A DNA stretch of 42,567 bases from Cyanobacteria bacterium SW_9_44_58 (GTDB taxonomy: Bacteria; Cyanobacteriota; Cyanobacteriia; Cyanobacteriales; Rubidibacteraceae): positions 1 to 42,567 of the forward strand of contig PXPI01000083.1 of assembly GCA_003021905.1 (NCBI GenBank). Direction: 5' to 3'. Position 1 is the stretch's first letter, and each line of letters begins with the position of its first letter. The notes beneath the pieces were generated by a model. It made no database searches and was not told where the DNA came from. It saw only the letters and a program-made list of their open reading frames with translations. A program made the translations under genes and the position numbers. This document shows, one piece after another, positions 25,191 through 33,763 of this stretch.

Positions 25191-25213
25191 AATGGTGTTC
25201 TCCTAACTCGTTA

Positions 25214-26239
25214 TTAACTCCCTTTCATGGCTTGTTTTTTCTCAGCTTTGAGATCGCGGCTGCCGGCAGCCGCCATTTCCGCATCCATTAAAGTGCGTCC
25301 GGTCGCCGCTAAATACACATCATCGAGACTGGGACGAGACTGGGAAATGCCAAAGGTGGGCAATCCCAACTCAGAAAGGGTCTGTTCAATTGGACCAATG
25401 GGATTGCTTTGCGGTTGTACGACCAAGTTCAGAGAATTGCCCTGGGCAGGGTTAACAATGACTTCTCTGACAAAATCCAAGGTTGAGAGATGGGCTTTCG
25501 CTTTTTCCGCTTCTTCGGCAGGGGTAAATTCACGAATGCGAAGGGTCACGCGATCGCCGCCCAAGCGGTCTTTTAATTCATTGGGCGTCCCGCTGGCAAT
25601 GACTTTGCCTTGATCAATAATGGCCACGCGATCCGCTAGGGCATCCACTTCTTCGAGATAATGGCTGGTAATCAGAACGGTTGTTCCGGCATCTCGCAAT
25701 TTTCGCAAGAAATCCCAGACGACAAAGCGACTTTCAATATCTAACCCAACAGTTGGTTCATCTAATACCAATACCTCCGGTTGGTGAAGCAATCCAGCAG
25801 CGAGATCCAGACGTTTCTTTAATCCCCCGGAATAAGTGCCGGTTTTTTGATCGCCGTAGTCTTCTAAGCCCAATAAGTTCAGAAGTTGGTCAATCCGTTC
25901 CTTAGCTGCTTGCTTGGGCAAATGATATAAACTGGCTTGTAATTGGAGTAATTCTCGTCCGGTAAGAACTTTATCCAACGCCACTTCTTGGGCAACATAT
26001 CCCAGTTTGCGCCGCGCTGCTTTCGGTTGTTCGATACTCGATACCCCACCCACTTCCACACGCCCGCCATCAGGTTTGGTCAATGTACATAAACAGCGGA
26101 TAGTAGTGGTTTTTCCTGCGGCATTGGGGCCTAATAATCCAAAAATTTCGCCGGGTTGAACATCTAAGGTAACGTCTTTAACTGCTACTACCTCACCATA
26201 AGATTTTTGCAAATTTTCAATGGAAACAGCAGGTGTCAT
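25214..26239 (-). CDS. ABC transporter ATP-binding protein (DrrA-like)
   Basis: A 341-residue ATPase. Walker A is GLLGPNAAGKTTTIRCL (about residues 34-50), with an Ala where most have Gly-Ser/Ala; the Q-loop is GYVAQEVAL, the signature TYSGGLKKRLDLAAGLLHQP, Walker B VLVLDEPTVGLD and the switch His is in LITSHYLEEVD. The DrrA-type C-terminal extension (about 230-320, RVTLRIREFTPAEE, LDDVYLAATGRTL) is present. It is the first gene of the two-gene exporter operon with the permease 23 bases downstream, acting at the cytoplasmic face of the membrane. Confidence 0.93.
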   Translation of the reverse strand: MTPAVSIENLQKSYGEVVAVKDVTLDVQPGEIFGLLGPNAAGKTTTIRCLCTLTKPDGGRVEVGGVSSIEQPKAARRKLGYVAQEVALDKVLTGRELLQLQASLYHLPKQAAKERIDQLLNLLGLEDYGDQKTGTYSGGLKKRLDLAAGLLHQPEVLVLDEPTVGLDIESRFVVWDFLRKLRDAGTTVLITSHYLEEVDALADRVAIIDQGKVIASGTPNELKDRLGGDRVTLRIREFTPAEEAEKAKAHLSTLDFVREVIVNPAQGNSLNLVVQPQSNPIGPIEQTLSELGLPTFGISQSRPSLDDVYLAATGRTLMDAEMAAAGSRDLKAEKKQAMKGS

Positions 26240-26520
26240 AAAAGTTGCCTATTATTATTCTATACAAATGTTAAGCTTCTTTGCTTTCATTGTATAAGCA
26301 ATTTCTCGCTGCTGTGAGGCAGAATATTGTTCCGTGATAGCAATACCTGGCGTTGCTGGTTCCCATCCTCGGAAATGATTGCCGTTATATCAAATGGTCA
26401 ATATTTGCTACAGATCTTTTTTGGGAAAGGGGAGACAAGGTGACAAAGAGACAAGGCGAAGGATGCCTCATGTGTCCCATCAATTAATCGATTTCATTTA
26501 GAACCCCTGATCCAAAGATC
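26240..26520. other. Intergenic stretch with a possible gene fragment and short tandem octamers
   Basis: No intact gene. On the minus strand an open frame at 26255-26389 reads FRGWEPATPGIAITEQYSAS then QQREIAYTMKAKK, which has the look of a C-terminal protein tail but no start or known family. At 26431-26454 an 8-base unit NNNGACAA repeats three times (GGAGACAA, GGTGACAA, AGAGACAA). Confidence 0.35.
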
Positions 26521-26554
26521 AAAAAAGGAGCCTCAGTTCAACCCAAAGCTCCTT
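26521..26554 (-). terminator. Terminator of tRNA-Glu
   Basis: On the minus strand AAGGAGC pairs with GCTCCTT across a 16-base loop and runs into further T residues. It starts about 10 bases after the tRNA 3' end. Confidence 0.8.
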
Positions 26555-26563
26555 GCTTTTTAA

Positions 26564-26636
26564 TACCCCCAAGGGAATTCGAATCCCTGTCTCCTCCGTG
26601 AAAGGGAGGTGTCCTAGGCCTCTAGACGATGGGGGC
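26564..26636 (-). tRNA. tRNA-Glu (anticodon TTC)
   Basis: A 73-base cloverleaf on the minus strand: acceptor GCCCCCA/TGGGGGT, D arm GTCT-AGAGGCCTA-GGAC, anticodon stem CCTCC/GGAGG with loop CTTTCAC (anticodon at 26600-26602), T arm AGGGA-TTCGAAT-TCCCT and discriminator A. The first pair is G1:U72, as in plastid tRNA-Glu; this tRNA supplies both translation and tetrapyrrole synthesis through glutamyl-tRNA reductase. CCA is not encoded. A terminator follows directly. Confidence 0.96.
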
Positions 26637-26725
26637 TCAACTTTCAATCCTTTGCTAAGGTAACTTAGGTTTTCGGGACTGTCAACTTTTTTTGAAATCA
26701 ATCTGAATTTTATCTTGATTGAGAG

Positions 26726-27271
26726 TTAGAGGGACCCACGACGCAGTTTTGACAACTGTTTCTGGGCTTTGGGATCTAGAGCGTTCACTAAAAAACGCCC
26801 TTGGGATTTCTGGCGCGATCGCTGCTTGCTTCTGGTTTTACGTTTGGCGAAATTAACGTCATTTTCCAGTTGACGAGCAGAACGCCATTCCGCCCCATAA
26901 CCGGAAACGGTTAATTGTTGCGCCCTGTCCGAGGTAGCTACAATTAGACGTTGCTGCAATTGTTTTCCTTTACGAAAATTATGGGCACAGCATTTTTCAA
27001 TATAGGTATCTGCTGTTTCCCCATAAGCGGTGTAATAAACTGACAGATAGTCAGTCGGGGCTTCATGAAATTTAGGACTCGCTTGTAGGTGGGCATCAAA
27101 TACAATTTGAGTTTGATAGCCCTTACTTGCGGAATAGTTAATCAACGTATCCACAAGTCTATCGCGAGCGGCTTCCAAATCGCGATCGCGCAGGGACTTT
27201 AGCTCGTGCCAAGCCCCGATTATGTTATAACCGTCAACTAAAAGAATCAAGGGAGCATAGGAGAAAGACAT
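26726..27271 (-). CDS. NYN domain (YacP-like) endoribonuclease
   Basis: A 181-residue protein of the YacP/Rae1-type NYN nucleases, which fold like PIN domains. The start LILLVDGYNIIGAWHEL holds the first catalytic Asp (DGYN), followed by RDRDLEAARDRLVDTLINYS, QTQIVFDAHLQ, VYYTAYGETADTYIEK (acidic cluster), LIVATSDRAQQ (ATSD) and SGYGAEWRSARQLENDV. The C-terminus (KRKTRSKQRSRQKSQ) is strongly basic, suited to RNA binding. In Bacillus, Rae1 cleaves mRNA at the ribosome; a similar role is inferred only. A single gene, divergent from rpmB. Confidence 0.87.
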   Translation of the reverse strand: MSFSYAPLILLVDGYNIIGAWHELKSLRDRDLEAARDRLVDTLINYSASKGYQTQIVFDAHLQASPKFHEAPTDYLSVYYTAYGETADTYIEKCCAHNFRKGKQLQQRLIVATSDRAQQLTVSGYGAEWRSARQLENDVNFAKRKTRSKQRSRQKSQGRFLVNALDPKAQKQLSKLRRGSL

Positions 27272-27421
27272 TGTTCTGCATTACATTCATTGCTAGAAGG
27301 ACATATTGATGGGAAATACTCATCGTATATCAACAATGATAATCTGAACGGCATTGAGCTGTCTCTATCTTAGTGGTTGATATGATGGAGGACGGATTGT
27401 TTTTAGAAAAGGAATAGCGCT

Positions 27422-27658
27422 ATGACTCGTCGTTGTCAATTAACAGGAAAGAAAGCAAACAATGCCTTTGCCATTTCTCACTCCCATCGCCGAACCAAAA
27501 AGCTGCAGAACGTCAACTTGCAAACCAAGCGTGTCTGGTGGCCGGAAGGCAATCGTTGGGTAAAACTAACCCTTTCTACAAAAGCCATTAAAACCCTAAA
27601 TAAAAAAGGAGTACAAAAAATGGCCAGCGAAATGGGGATTGACCTTAATAAGGCATAA
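27422..27658 (+). CDS. rpmB: 50S ribosomal protein L28
   Basis: A 78-residue basic ribosomal protein of the large subunit. The family signature is complete: [40 protein letters not shown], and [18 protein letters not shown] near the end. Length is normal. No zinc-ribbon CxxC pair is present. The start lies 6 bases after AAGGAA. It is a single gene, and the stem-rich repeat beginning 25 bases after the stop may serve as its 3' end. Confidence 0.97.
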   Translation: MTRRCQLTGKKANNAFAISHSHRRTKKLQNVNLQTKRVWWPEGNRWVKLTLSTKAIKTLNKKGVQKMASEMGIDLNKA

Positions 27659-27682
27659 AATCATACATTACCGATGATCAAC

Positions 27683-27727
27683 GGTTAGAACAGGCGCCTT
27701 CCGTCTGTGAAGGCGTAATCTCTAACC
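27683..27727. repeat. Two-tier palindromic element, copy 3
   Basis: GGTTAGA (27683-27689) pairs with TCTAACC (27721-27727), and CGCCTTC (27695-27701) pairs with GAAGGCG (27709-27715). Read on the minus strand it aligns with copy 1 at 15519: TTAGAG, CGCCTT, AAGGCG, TCTAAC, CGTTG in the same order. Confidence 0.65.
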
Positions 27728-27811
27728 TGCTTCTTGTTTTGAAATATTCTGACAAGGGGCGGGTTATTTTAATTATTTAGATTTAACAAACCTTGATCCC
27801 TTTAATATGCC

Positions 27812-29404
27812 ATGGACTTAAACACCATTTTGCGCTTACTGGTAACAATTTCTTGTTTCTCTTTAATTGTGCGAGTGATTGTTTCCCGCAATCATTGGGG
27901 ATGGCTAGGAGTTGCCATAGGAATTTTAGCGGTAATGGGAGTTGCCTTATATTGGATTCCCGAACAAGCTGGAATTATTGGCGGGATTTTATGGTTCATT
28001 TTGATTCTAATTCCGCTAATTGGGCTGCGGCAAGTTAATCGGTTTGTTTACCAAGAGCAGTTTCAAAAAGCGCGAAGACTCGCTTCGATTTTATCCTGGC
28101 TGCATCCGACAGATGGGTGGCGAGAAAAACCTCAATTTTTAAAGGTATTAGAACTAACAAAAAAAGGCGAAATCGAAACCGCAAAAAGACAACTAGCCCC
28201 CTACATTCGCTCATCTCAGCATAGCTTTGATTATACGGCAAAAGCGCTGCAGTTCCGTCTAAAATCCCGTTGGAAAGCGTGTTTGCATTGGCTGCAAACC
28301 GATATTCCCCATGCGTTGCTATGGCAAAATCCGACATTGGTTACTGTTTATTTGCGAGCTTTAGGAGAAATTGGCGATATCAATGGTCTAATTTGGACTG
28401 TGAAATCCCATCAAAGCCAAATTCAACGTTTAGGGGATTCAATTGTTATTAACTTGGCTCGCTTGTATGTGTTTGCTTTTTCAGGACAAGTGCAGGAAGT
28501 ACAAAAACTTTTCACCTCAACGTTAACCATTTATCCCCAAAATGTACAAACGTTTTGGCTGGCAACGGCAGAAATGGCTGCTGGCAATCAGCAAAAAGGT
28601 TATCATTTATTATTAACAATTCAAGAAAAAGATGTTAGTTTAGAGACCGCGATCGCGCAACGAGTTTCCCAACCCATTCCGCAAGCCGATGAAAATTTAA
28701 CCATTGAATCGCAACGAATTCTTCATACAATTAAGCAAGATTTACAACAAGAAATCAACTATGGAAGTGCCATTAGTATTGCACCGACTAAGGCTTATTT
28801 AACATATAGTTTAATGGCGGCTAATCTTCTTGTATTTTTCCTGGAAATGCAACAAGGAGGCACACAAAATTTAGAAACACTTTATCGCTTAGGGGCAGCG
28901 GTTCCTGGGGAGATTTTTTCCGGAGAACCTTGGCGTATTTTAACGGCAAATTTCCTTCACTATGGCTATATTCATATTGGCAGCAATCTTTTAGGCCTAT
29001 GGATACTGGGTCCCTATGTAGAATTTTTTTTAGGCGGGATTCGTTATTTAATCGTTTATTTTGTTAGCGGTATGGGGGCCATTTCGTTATTTGCTGTCTT
29101 TGCCATATTTCTGGGACAAGGAAATGAACTGTTGGTTGGCGCTTCCGCAGCGATTATGGGATTAATGGGGGCAACATTTATGATTTTATGGCGAGGATGG
29201 CGTCAGGAACAATCAAAAATTGCACAAGAACGTTTACAATTAGTTGCTTTAATTATCAGCTTGCAGATCCTATTTGATGTCAGCCTTGCTAAGGTAAGTT
29301 TTTTAGGCCATTTTGCGGGTTTGATTTTCGGTATATTATCGACATTTATTATATTATTAATTAACAAAAATAAAAATAAAATTGAAATAATTAATAATCG
29401 TTAA
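27812..29404 (+). CDS. Rhomboid family intramembrane serine protease
   Basis: A 530-residue membrane protein. Residues 1-80 hold two or three hydrophobic helices, residues 85-320 are a soluble helical region with a TPR-like feel (AKRQLAPYIRSSQHSFDYTA, VQKLFTSTLTIYPQNVQTFW), and residues 325-525 are the rhomboid core. The core has GEPWRILTANFLHYGYIHIG followed by SNLL, GASAAIMGLMGA with the catalytic Ser in GASA, and LGHFAGLIFGILS with the catalytic His. It should cleave membrane-spanning substrates. The long N-terminal extension with repeats is larger than in the classical GlpG type. The UvrD-like gene starts 25 bases later and may be co-transcribed. Confidence 0.88.
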   Translation: MDLNTILRLLVTISCFSLIVRVIVSRNHWGWLGVAIGILAVMGVALYWIPEQAGIIGGILWFILILIPLIGLRQVNRFVYQEQFQKARRLASILSWLHPTDGWREKPQFLKVLELTKKGEIETAKRQLAPYIRSSQHSFDYTAKALQFRLKSRWKACLHWLQTDIPHALLWQNPTLVTVYLRALGEIGDINGLIWTVKSHQSQIQRLGDSIVINLARLYVFAFSGQVQEVQKLFTSTLTIYPQNVQTFWLATAEMAAGNQQKGYHLLLTIQEKDVSLETAIAQRVSQPIPQADENLTIESQRILHTIKQDLQQEINYGSAISIAPTKAYLTYSLMAANLLVFFLEMQQGGTQNLETLYRLGAAVPGEIFSGEPWRILTANFLHYGYIHIGSNLLGLWILGPYVEFFLGGIRYLIVYFVSGMGAISLFAVFAIFLGQGNELLVGASAAIMGLMGATFMILWRGWRQEQSKIAQERLQLVALIISLQILFDVSLAKVSFLGHFAGLIFGILSTFIILLINKNKNKIEIINNR

Positions 29405-29429
29405 AATAGACTTAAAATACGAATAACTA

Positions 29430-31691
29430 ATGACCAATGACAAATTAATTGAACTAAGAAATCGTTTACGAGTCGGACAACAGCCTCTAGCAGATTGGAA
29501 TGGCGGAAAATTAGCTGTTTCTGCTGTTCCTGGCGCCGGCAAGTCAACCGGAATGGCAATTGGTGCCGCGATCGCGATCGTACGACAGTCTCTTAACCCG
29601 AAACGGCAGTTAATTGTCGTTACCTTTACCCGTTCGGCAGCAGCGAGTATTAAAACCAAAATTAGCGGCTACTTAAAAGAATTGGGATATCCTTCAGGGG
29701 GCTTTACGATTCACACGCTACACGGACTCGCCCTGAATATTGCGTCTCGCTATCCCAATTTATCAGGACTCGATCCCGAAACAACGACTTTAGTCAGTCC
29801 CAACCAAAATCATCGTTTAATTAAAGATACTGTTGAACAATGGATTAGCCGTTATCCCCAGTATTACAAAACCCTACTCCAAGGCGTTTCCTTTGATGGA
29901 GAGGAAACAGAACGCTTACGCCGCCAGTCTGTTTTGCAAACGGAAGTATTACCGAAGTTAACCCGAACGGCGGTTCAAGAAGCCAAAAGTTCCGGTTTAT
30001 CGCCAGAAACTTTGTGGGAACTGAGTTGGCAAAGCAAAGACGAATACAATATTTTAGCCATTACTGCCGGATTATATGAAATTTATGGCCATATCGCGCG
30101 ATCGCGCCGTTTAATCGACTACGACGATATGATTTTGGGGGCATTGCGTGTTTTAGAGGTTCCCAGCGTTGCCCAGCAGTTGCAAGAACAAACCTATGGG
30201 GTATTTGAAGACGAAGCCCAAGACTCGACGCCGCTACAAGGAAAACTGTTAGAAATTCTTGCTAGCTGCCCTAACAATTCTGACACCCCACCGAATCTTG
30301 TGCGAGTGGGGGATCCTAACCAAGCGATCAATTCTACCTTTACCCCAGCTGATCCCCTTTATTTCCGGGATTTTTGTGAAACCTGCCAAAGCGAAAACCG
30401 TCTAGCAGAAATGGATCAAGCGGGACGCAGCAGTCCGATTATTATTGAAGTTGCCAACTATTTTCTCCGTTGGGGGAATCAAAATCATCCGCAAGAAGTT
30501 CCTTTTCGGGTACAAGATATCCATACTGTGTCTGCTGATGATCCGCAACCGGATGCCAATCCGCAGCCCACCGGAAAAGGGTTCGAAATTCATACGCCGA
30601 TTGATATTCATCAAACCGTGCAATGGATGGGAAATCGGTTACAAAAGCTGCTCACCGATAATCCCGATCATAATGCTGCAATTTTAGTCCGCAACAACCG
30701 TCAAGGCAACTTTCTTGCCCAGGCTTTAAACGATCTGCAGCACGACCATCATATTCCCGTTTACGAAGTCAGCCAAAGTGAACGTTCCTCTCACATTCCC
30801 ACAGAAATTTTAAGGCTGCTTCAATTTTTGAGTCGTCCCCATTCCCCTGAATACACCAAAGCTACCCTAGAAGTTTTAACCCAACGCAATTTAATTCCCA
30901 AACAAGACTTAAATGCCTTAGCTACCTATCCTGAACAATTTCTTTATCCCAGTCCTTTAGATCTGCCTCAAAGCAAGTCAGTGCAAAAAGCCGGTCACTA
31001 TTGCCGCAGTCTCCTCAAAGCCCGTTTAGAACTTCCCACCTATCAACTGATTTCCTTTCTGGGACTAACCCTTAACTATAGCAGTTCCGAACTGGCAACG
31101 GTTCATAAATTAGCCGGACGTGTGCGTCAAGAGACACAAGGGCGCAGTTCCCTGATGCAAATTATTGAAACCCTCAGTGAAATCGTCAATTCAGAACGAT
31201 TTGAAGGCATTGAAGAAGATAGCGATGACCAATATGTCAAACGCGGGCAAGTCACGATTATTACCATGCACAAAGCCAAAGGCTTGGATTGGGATTATGT
31301 GTTTTTGCCCTTTCTCCACCAAGATAATCTCCCCGGTCAACATCGGGTGCCTACTCCGAGTAAATTTTTAGGGGATTTTACTTTATCGGAAGTCGCGCGA
31401 TCGCAGATTCGCAATGTGGTTCATAGCCAGTATCAACAACAGCCAATCACCTTAACGCAACCCGCTCAAGCCTGGGAAAAAGCTGGAGAACTGCAAACGG
31501 CAGAAGAGTATCGTCTATTTTATGTGGCAATGACTCGGGCAAAGCGCTTACTTTGGTTATCCGCTGCCGAAAATGCCCCGTTTCGCTGGAATCAATTCAA
31601 TCTCAAAGGGGCAAATTCCCTGCAAAAGAAAGATGCGTCTCCATTTCTGCCGGCGCTAGAGAAACAGTTTCCTGAGGCGAGTTCTGGGTAA
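29430..31691 (+). CDS. UvrD/PcrA-like superfamily 1 helicase
   Basis: A 753-residue ATP-dependent 3'-5' helicase. Motif I is AVSAVPGAGKSTGMAIGAAI, Ia VVTFTRSAAASIKTKI, and FTIHTLHGLALNIASRYP follows; motif II is FEDEAQDSTPLQ, III VRVGDPNQAI, V VTIITMHKAKGLDWDYVFLP and VI RLFYVAMTRAKRLLWLS. The Q-motif Gln lies in the N-terminal GQQPLADWNGGK. It is shorter and more divergent than housekeeping UvrD and belongs, as I recall, to a cyanobacterial paralogue group, so a repair role is likely but its partner is unknown. Preceded closely by the rhomboid gene. Confidence 0.88.
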   Translation: MTNDKLIELRNRLRVGQQPLADWNGGKLAVSAVPGAGKSTGMAIGAAIAIVRQSLNPKRQLIVVTFTRSAAASIKTKISGYLKELGYPSGGFTIHTLHGLALNIASRYPNLSGLDPETTTLVSPNQNHRLIKDTVEQWISRYPQYYKTLLQGVSFDGEETERLRRQSVLQTEVLPKLTRTAVQEAKSSGLSPETLWELSWQSKDEYNILAITAGLYEIYGHIARSRRLIDYDDMILGALRVLEVPSVAQQLQEQTYGVFEDEAQDSTPLQGKLLEILASCPNNSDTPPNLVRVGDPNQAINSTFTPADPLYFRDFCETCQSENRLAEMDQAGRSSPIIIEVANYFLRWGNQNHPQEVPFRVQDIHTVSADDPQPDANPQPTGKGFEIHTPIDIHQTVQWMGNRLQKLLTDNPDHNAAILVRNNRQGNFLAQALNDLQHDHHIPVYEVSQSERSSHIPTEILRLLQFLSRPHSPEYTKATLEVLTQRNLIPKQDLNALATYPEQFLYPSPLDLPQSKSVQKAGHYCRSLLKARLELPTYQLISFLGLTLNYSSSELATVHKLAGRVRQETQGRSSLMQIIETLSEIVNSERFEGIEEDSDDQYVKRGQVTIITMHKAKGLDWDYVFLPFLHQDNLPGQHRVPTPSKFLGDFTLSEVARSQIRNVVHSQYQQQPITLTQPAQAWEKAGELQTAEEYRLFYVAMTRAKRLLWLSAAENAPFRWNQFNLKGANSLQKKDASPFLPALEKQFPEASSG

Positions 31692-31750
31692 TTGTTGTCA
31701 GTAACTAAAAGCGCGATCGCGTCAGAGAAAATTCTTAATGCTATGGTCAA

Positions 31751-32353
31751 TTACAAGCTTTCAATAAAATCGCGAATGCCATCCAAAAGCAACTGCGTTG
31801 CAAGGATTACTAAGATCATTCCCATCAAACGCTCTAAAGCGCGTGCTCCGCGTTTACCAATGAAGCTCAGCAAATAAGGTGAAACAATCAACAGAACAGT
31901 TGTTGCTAGCCAAGCTAGGATAAGGGCAATGCTCCACTCCAGAAGCCGTTCCGGTTGATTGGAACTCAGCAGAAGAAGCACGGCTATGGCAGAGGGCCCG
32001 GCAATTAAAGGAACTGCCAAGGGTACAATAAACGGATCTTCAATCTCGGCTTCAGCCTGCGGCGAAGGGGTGGGATTGGGAAAAATCATCCGCAAGGAAA
32101 TTAAAAACAGCAAGATGCCACCCGCGAGATTTAGAGAAGATTGAGTGAGACCGAGGAACATCAGGATTCTATTGCCAGCAAATAGAAAGCCCAGCAATAC
32201 CAATAAGGCGATCAGCAATTCCCGAATCATGACCAACACCCGGCGACTTTTATCGAGATTGGAGAGCACGGCATTGAAAACCGGTGCATTGCCGATGGGA
32301 TCCATAATCAGAAAGATTGTTACGGCAGCTGAGGCAATATCATTCCAGTTCAA
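31751..32353 (-). CDS. MarC family membrane protein
   Basis: A 200-residue protein with six hydrophobic helices typical of MarC (UPF0056). Signatures are TIFLIMDPIGNAPVF near the N-terminus, LAGGILLFLISLRMIF, FIVPLAVPLIAGPSAIAVLL, and the last helix RLMGMILVILATQLLLDGI. The family was once linked to multiple antibiotic resistance, but that link was withdrawn; function is unknown. The start appears to be a TTG at 32353, supported by GAGGAG about 8 bases before it; the next in-frame Met would remove half the first helix. Confidence 0.88.
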   Translation of the reverse strand: MNWNDIASAAVTIFLIMDPIGNAPVFNAVLSNLDKSRRVLVMIRELLIALLVLLGFLFAGNRILMFLGLTQSSLNLAGGILLFLISLRMIFPNPTPSPQAEAEIEDPFIVPLAVPLIAGPSAIAVLLLLSSNQPERLLEWSIALILAWLATTVLLIVSPYLLSFIGKRGARALERLMGMILVILATQLLLDGIRDFIESL

Positions 32354-32426
32354 GGCTTGACTCCTCGACTGACGGTTTTATCTATTTTTTGATTTTAATT
32401 GTAGAAATAGATACTGATACCAATCC

Positions 32427-32567
32427 TCAAAATGGGAGTATCGCGATCGCGCTAACGAGCAACTTCAACAAAATTGCCTGCATCTTATCGCGCCAATGTA
32501 CGATGGGAATGGGATCGCCTTGTTCCTTTCCGGCTAAAGAGGCGGTATTTTCCAGCAACTCTCGCAA
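32427..32567 (-). CDS. Possible small protein or gene tail downstream of tenA
   Basis: An open frame of 46 residues from a TTG (open further to 32582) reads LRELLENTASLAGKEQGDPI, PIVHWRDKMQAILLKLL, VSAIAILPF, with the HIP1 site coding SAIAI. Amino-acid usage looks protein-like, and no strong ribosome site is seen. It could be a short gene, or the C-terminal remainder of a deleted one. The rest of the gap (32354-32614) shows nothing else. Confidence 0.3.
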   Translation of the reverse strand: MRELLENTASLAGKEQGDPIPIVHWRDKMQAILLKLLVSAIAILPF

Positions 32568-32614
32568 CTTTTGGCAGCATAATTAATCAATCAAAAATAA
32601 CCCATGATTTAAGG

Positions 32615-33235
32615 TTAAGTTTGGTACGCCATTTGCCAAAAATCTTTTTCCAACCTGGCAATTTTCACAAAAGCAGATTCTGCTTGATGAGCTGTGTCTT
32701 CATCCACTGCAGAAAGGGCTTGATCCGCTTGTTTTTCCAATTGTTTGACATACTCGGTAAAGTCAGCATTGCCCCAACGTTGCGCAAATTCATTATAAGG
32801 AGCAACCATTTCTCCCGGTTTTTGCCAGGCTTGATTATATGCGAATTCAATTGCCCAAATGACAGTGGCTTGCACAGGATAAGCCATTTCTCCAACTTGC
32901 TGCATATACTCACAATACGCCTGACAGGTTTGCTGTTTGGAGGTATTTAAATCTAGATCGCGCTCTTTGGCTTTGGTTTGAAACCAGTTTAGTTCATCTT
33001 TGATAGCACTGAGGCCTCCCAATAAAACATCAAAATGTTTTACCGGGGCATGAGTTAAAACCGTTGCTAATAAACGGGTAAATTCCACAACAAACAGGTA
33101 ATCTTGAACTAACCAGGTATTGAACTGTTGCGGTTTAATTTGTCCGGATTGACACTCTTTTAGAAAGGGATGAATAATCGCTTGTTCCCAAGTTTCGGTA
33201 TGCCGTTGAATCAGTTGCTGACAAGTAATGCTCAT
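32615..33235 (-). CDS. TenA family protein (thiaminase II-like)
   Basis: A 206-residue all-helical protein of the TenA/thiaminase II superfamily, whose members salvage the pyrimidine part of thiamine. It shows FNTWLVQDYLFVVEFTRLLA (about residues 39-58, with the substrate-binding Asp in QDY), the Glu-containing IKDELNWFQ, VIWAIEFAYNQAW, and YNEFAQRWGNADFTEYVKQL. The Cys of the LPCYW-type active site is not seen at the expected place, which fits the Cys-less TenA_E group rather than TenA_C; this rests on hand alignment. No TPP riboswitch is visible upstream. Start ATG at 33235. Confidence 0.82.
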   Translation of the reverse strand: MSITCQQLIQRHTETWEQAIIHPFLKECQSGQIKPQQFNTWLVQDYLFVVEFTRLLATVLTHAPVKHFDVLLGGLSAIKDELNWFQTKAKERDLDLNTSKQQTCQAYCEYMQQVGEMAYPVQATVIWAIEFAYNQAWQKPGEMVAPYNEFAQRWGNADFTEYVKQLEKQADQALSAVDEDTAHQAESAFVKIARLEKDFWQMAYQT

Positions 33236-33331
33236 TGCTTTGCGAAGCGTAAACGTTATTTCTAGGATAGGAAATCATTGGGGAATACTGATGAGGCAGT
33301 GAAAGGAAAGCGCGATCGCTGACTAACTTTA

Positions 33332-33356
33332 ATAGGCAGTTCTCGCAACTGCCTAT
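33332..33356. repeat. Perfect 10-base-pair stem-loop
   Basis: ATAGGCAGTT-CTCGC-AACTGCCTAT is a perfect inverted repeat with a 5-base loop in the 273-base gap between the ndhO 3' end and the tenA start. No gene reads into it from the left, so it is not an obvious terminator. Confidence 0.6.
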
Positions 33357-33465
33357 ATTTCTATTGGTTGCATTACAAAATTAAATCAATTGAACTCCTT
33401 ATTCCCCAGACCGTATTACCCTCTGAAACTCATCCGAACAGCGGCGATAAAGTTTGCCTGAGTCG

Positions 33466-33500
33466 CTTCAAAAAGCAAAATCCCCTCATATTTGAGGGGA
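33466..33500 (-). terminator. Terminator of ndhO
   Basis: TCCCCTCA (33481-33488) pairs with TGAGGGGA (33493-33500). On the minus strand the stem is followed by TTTTGCTTTTTG. It begins 9 bases after the ndhO stop. Confidence 0.75.
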
Positions 33501-33508
33501 AACGATGA

Positions 33509-33727
33509 TTACTCTGCTAATTCCAATTGGTCAATCCGCAACCAGACCCCTGGAGTTGCGACATAAAACTTGACAAACGCATAATTGCCTTCTGTTTCCA
33601 GAATTTCTCCCTTACTTTCAAATAAATAAGAAGGGAAGCGATTATCACTAGCCATCGCTTCTAAACTATTTTCCAGTTTTTCTCGAACTACGTGTACTAG
33701 CGCACCTTTTTTAACTTTTCCTGCCAT
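33509..33727 (-). CDS. ndhO: NAD(P)H-quinone oxidoreductase subunit O
   Basis: Peripheral, oxygenic-phototroph-specific subunit of the thylakoid NDH-1 complex, which takes part in cyclic electron flow and respiration. From the ATG at 33727 it encodes 72 residues. It has [37 protein letters not shown], and [13 protein letters not shown]. The upstream 12 residues reachable from 33763 are not conserved-looking, so I exclude them. The loop VKFYVATPG is a little shorter than the usual VKFGxVPTPN form. It has its own terminator. Confidence 0.92.
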   Translation of the reverse strand: MAGKVKKGALVHVVREKLENSLEAMASDNRFPSYLFESKGEILETEGNYAFVKFYVATPGVWLRIDQLELAE

Positions 33728-33763
33728 AATTTCTAATAATCTGAAGGAATAACGATTAAACAT

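Noticed and set aside
24312-26239. Antibiotic biosynthesis or resistance cluster suggested by the DrrAB-like pair
   Set aside because: No biosynthetic genes are nearby, and such exporters are widespread in cyanobacteria with varied substrates.
29430-31691. Defence system built around the UvrD-like helicase
   Set aside because: No nuclease, methylase or other defence partner is adjacent; its neighbours are a rhomboid protease and marC, and a repair helicase is the simpler reading.
32474-32950. Plus-strand frame of 158 codons opposite tenA
   Set aside because: It is an antisense frame of the well-supported tenA gene, with no family match.
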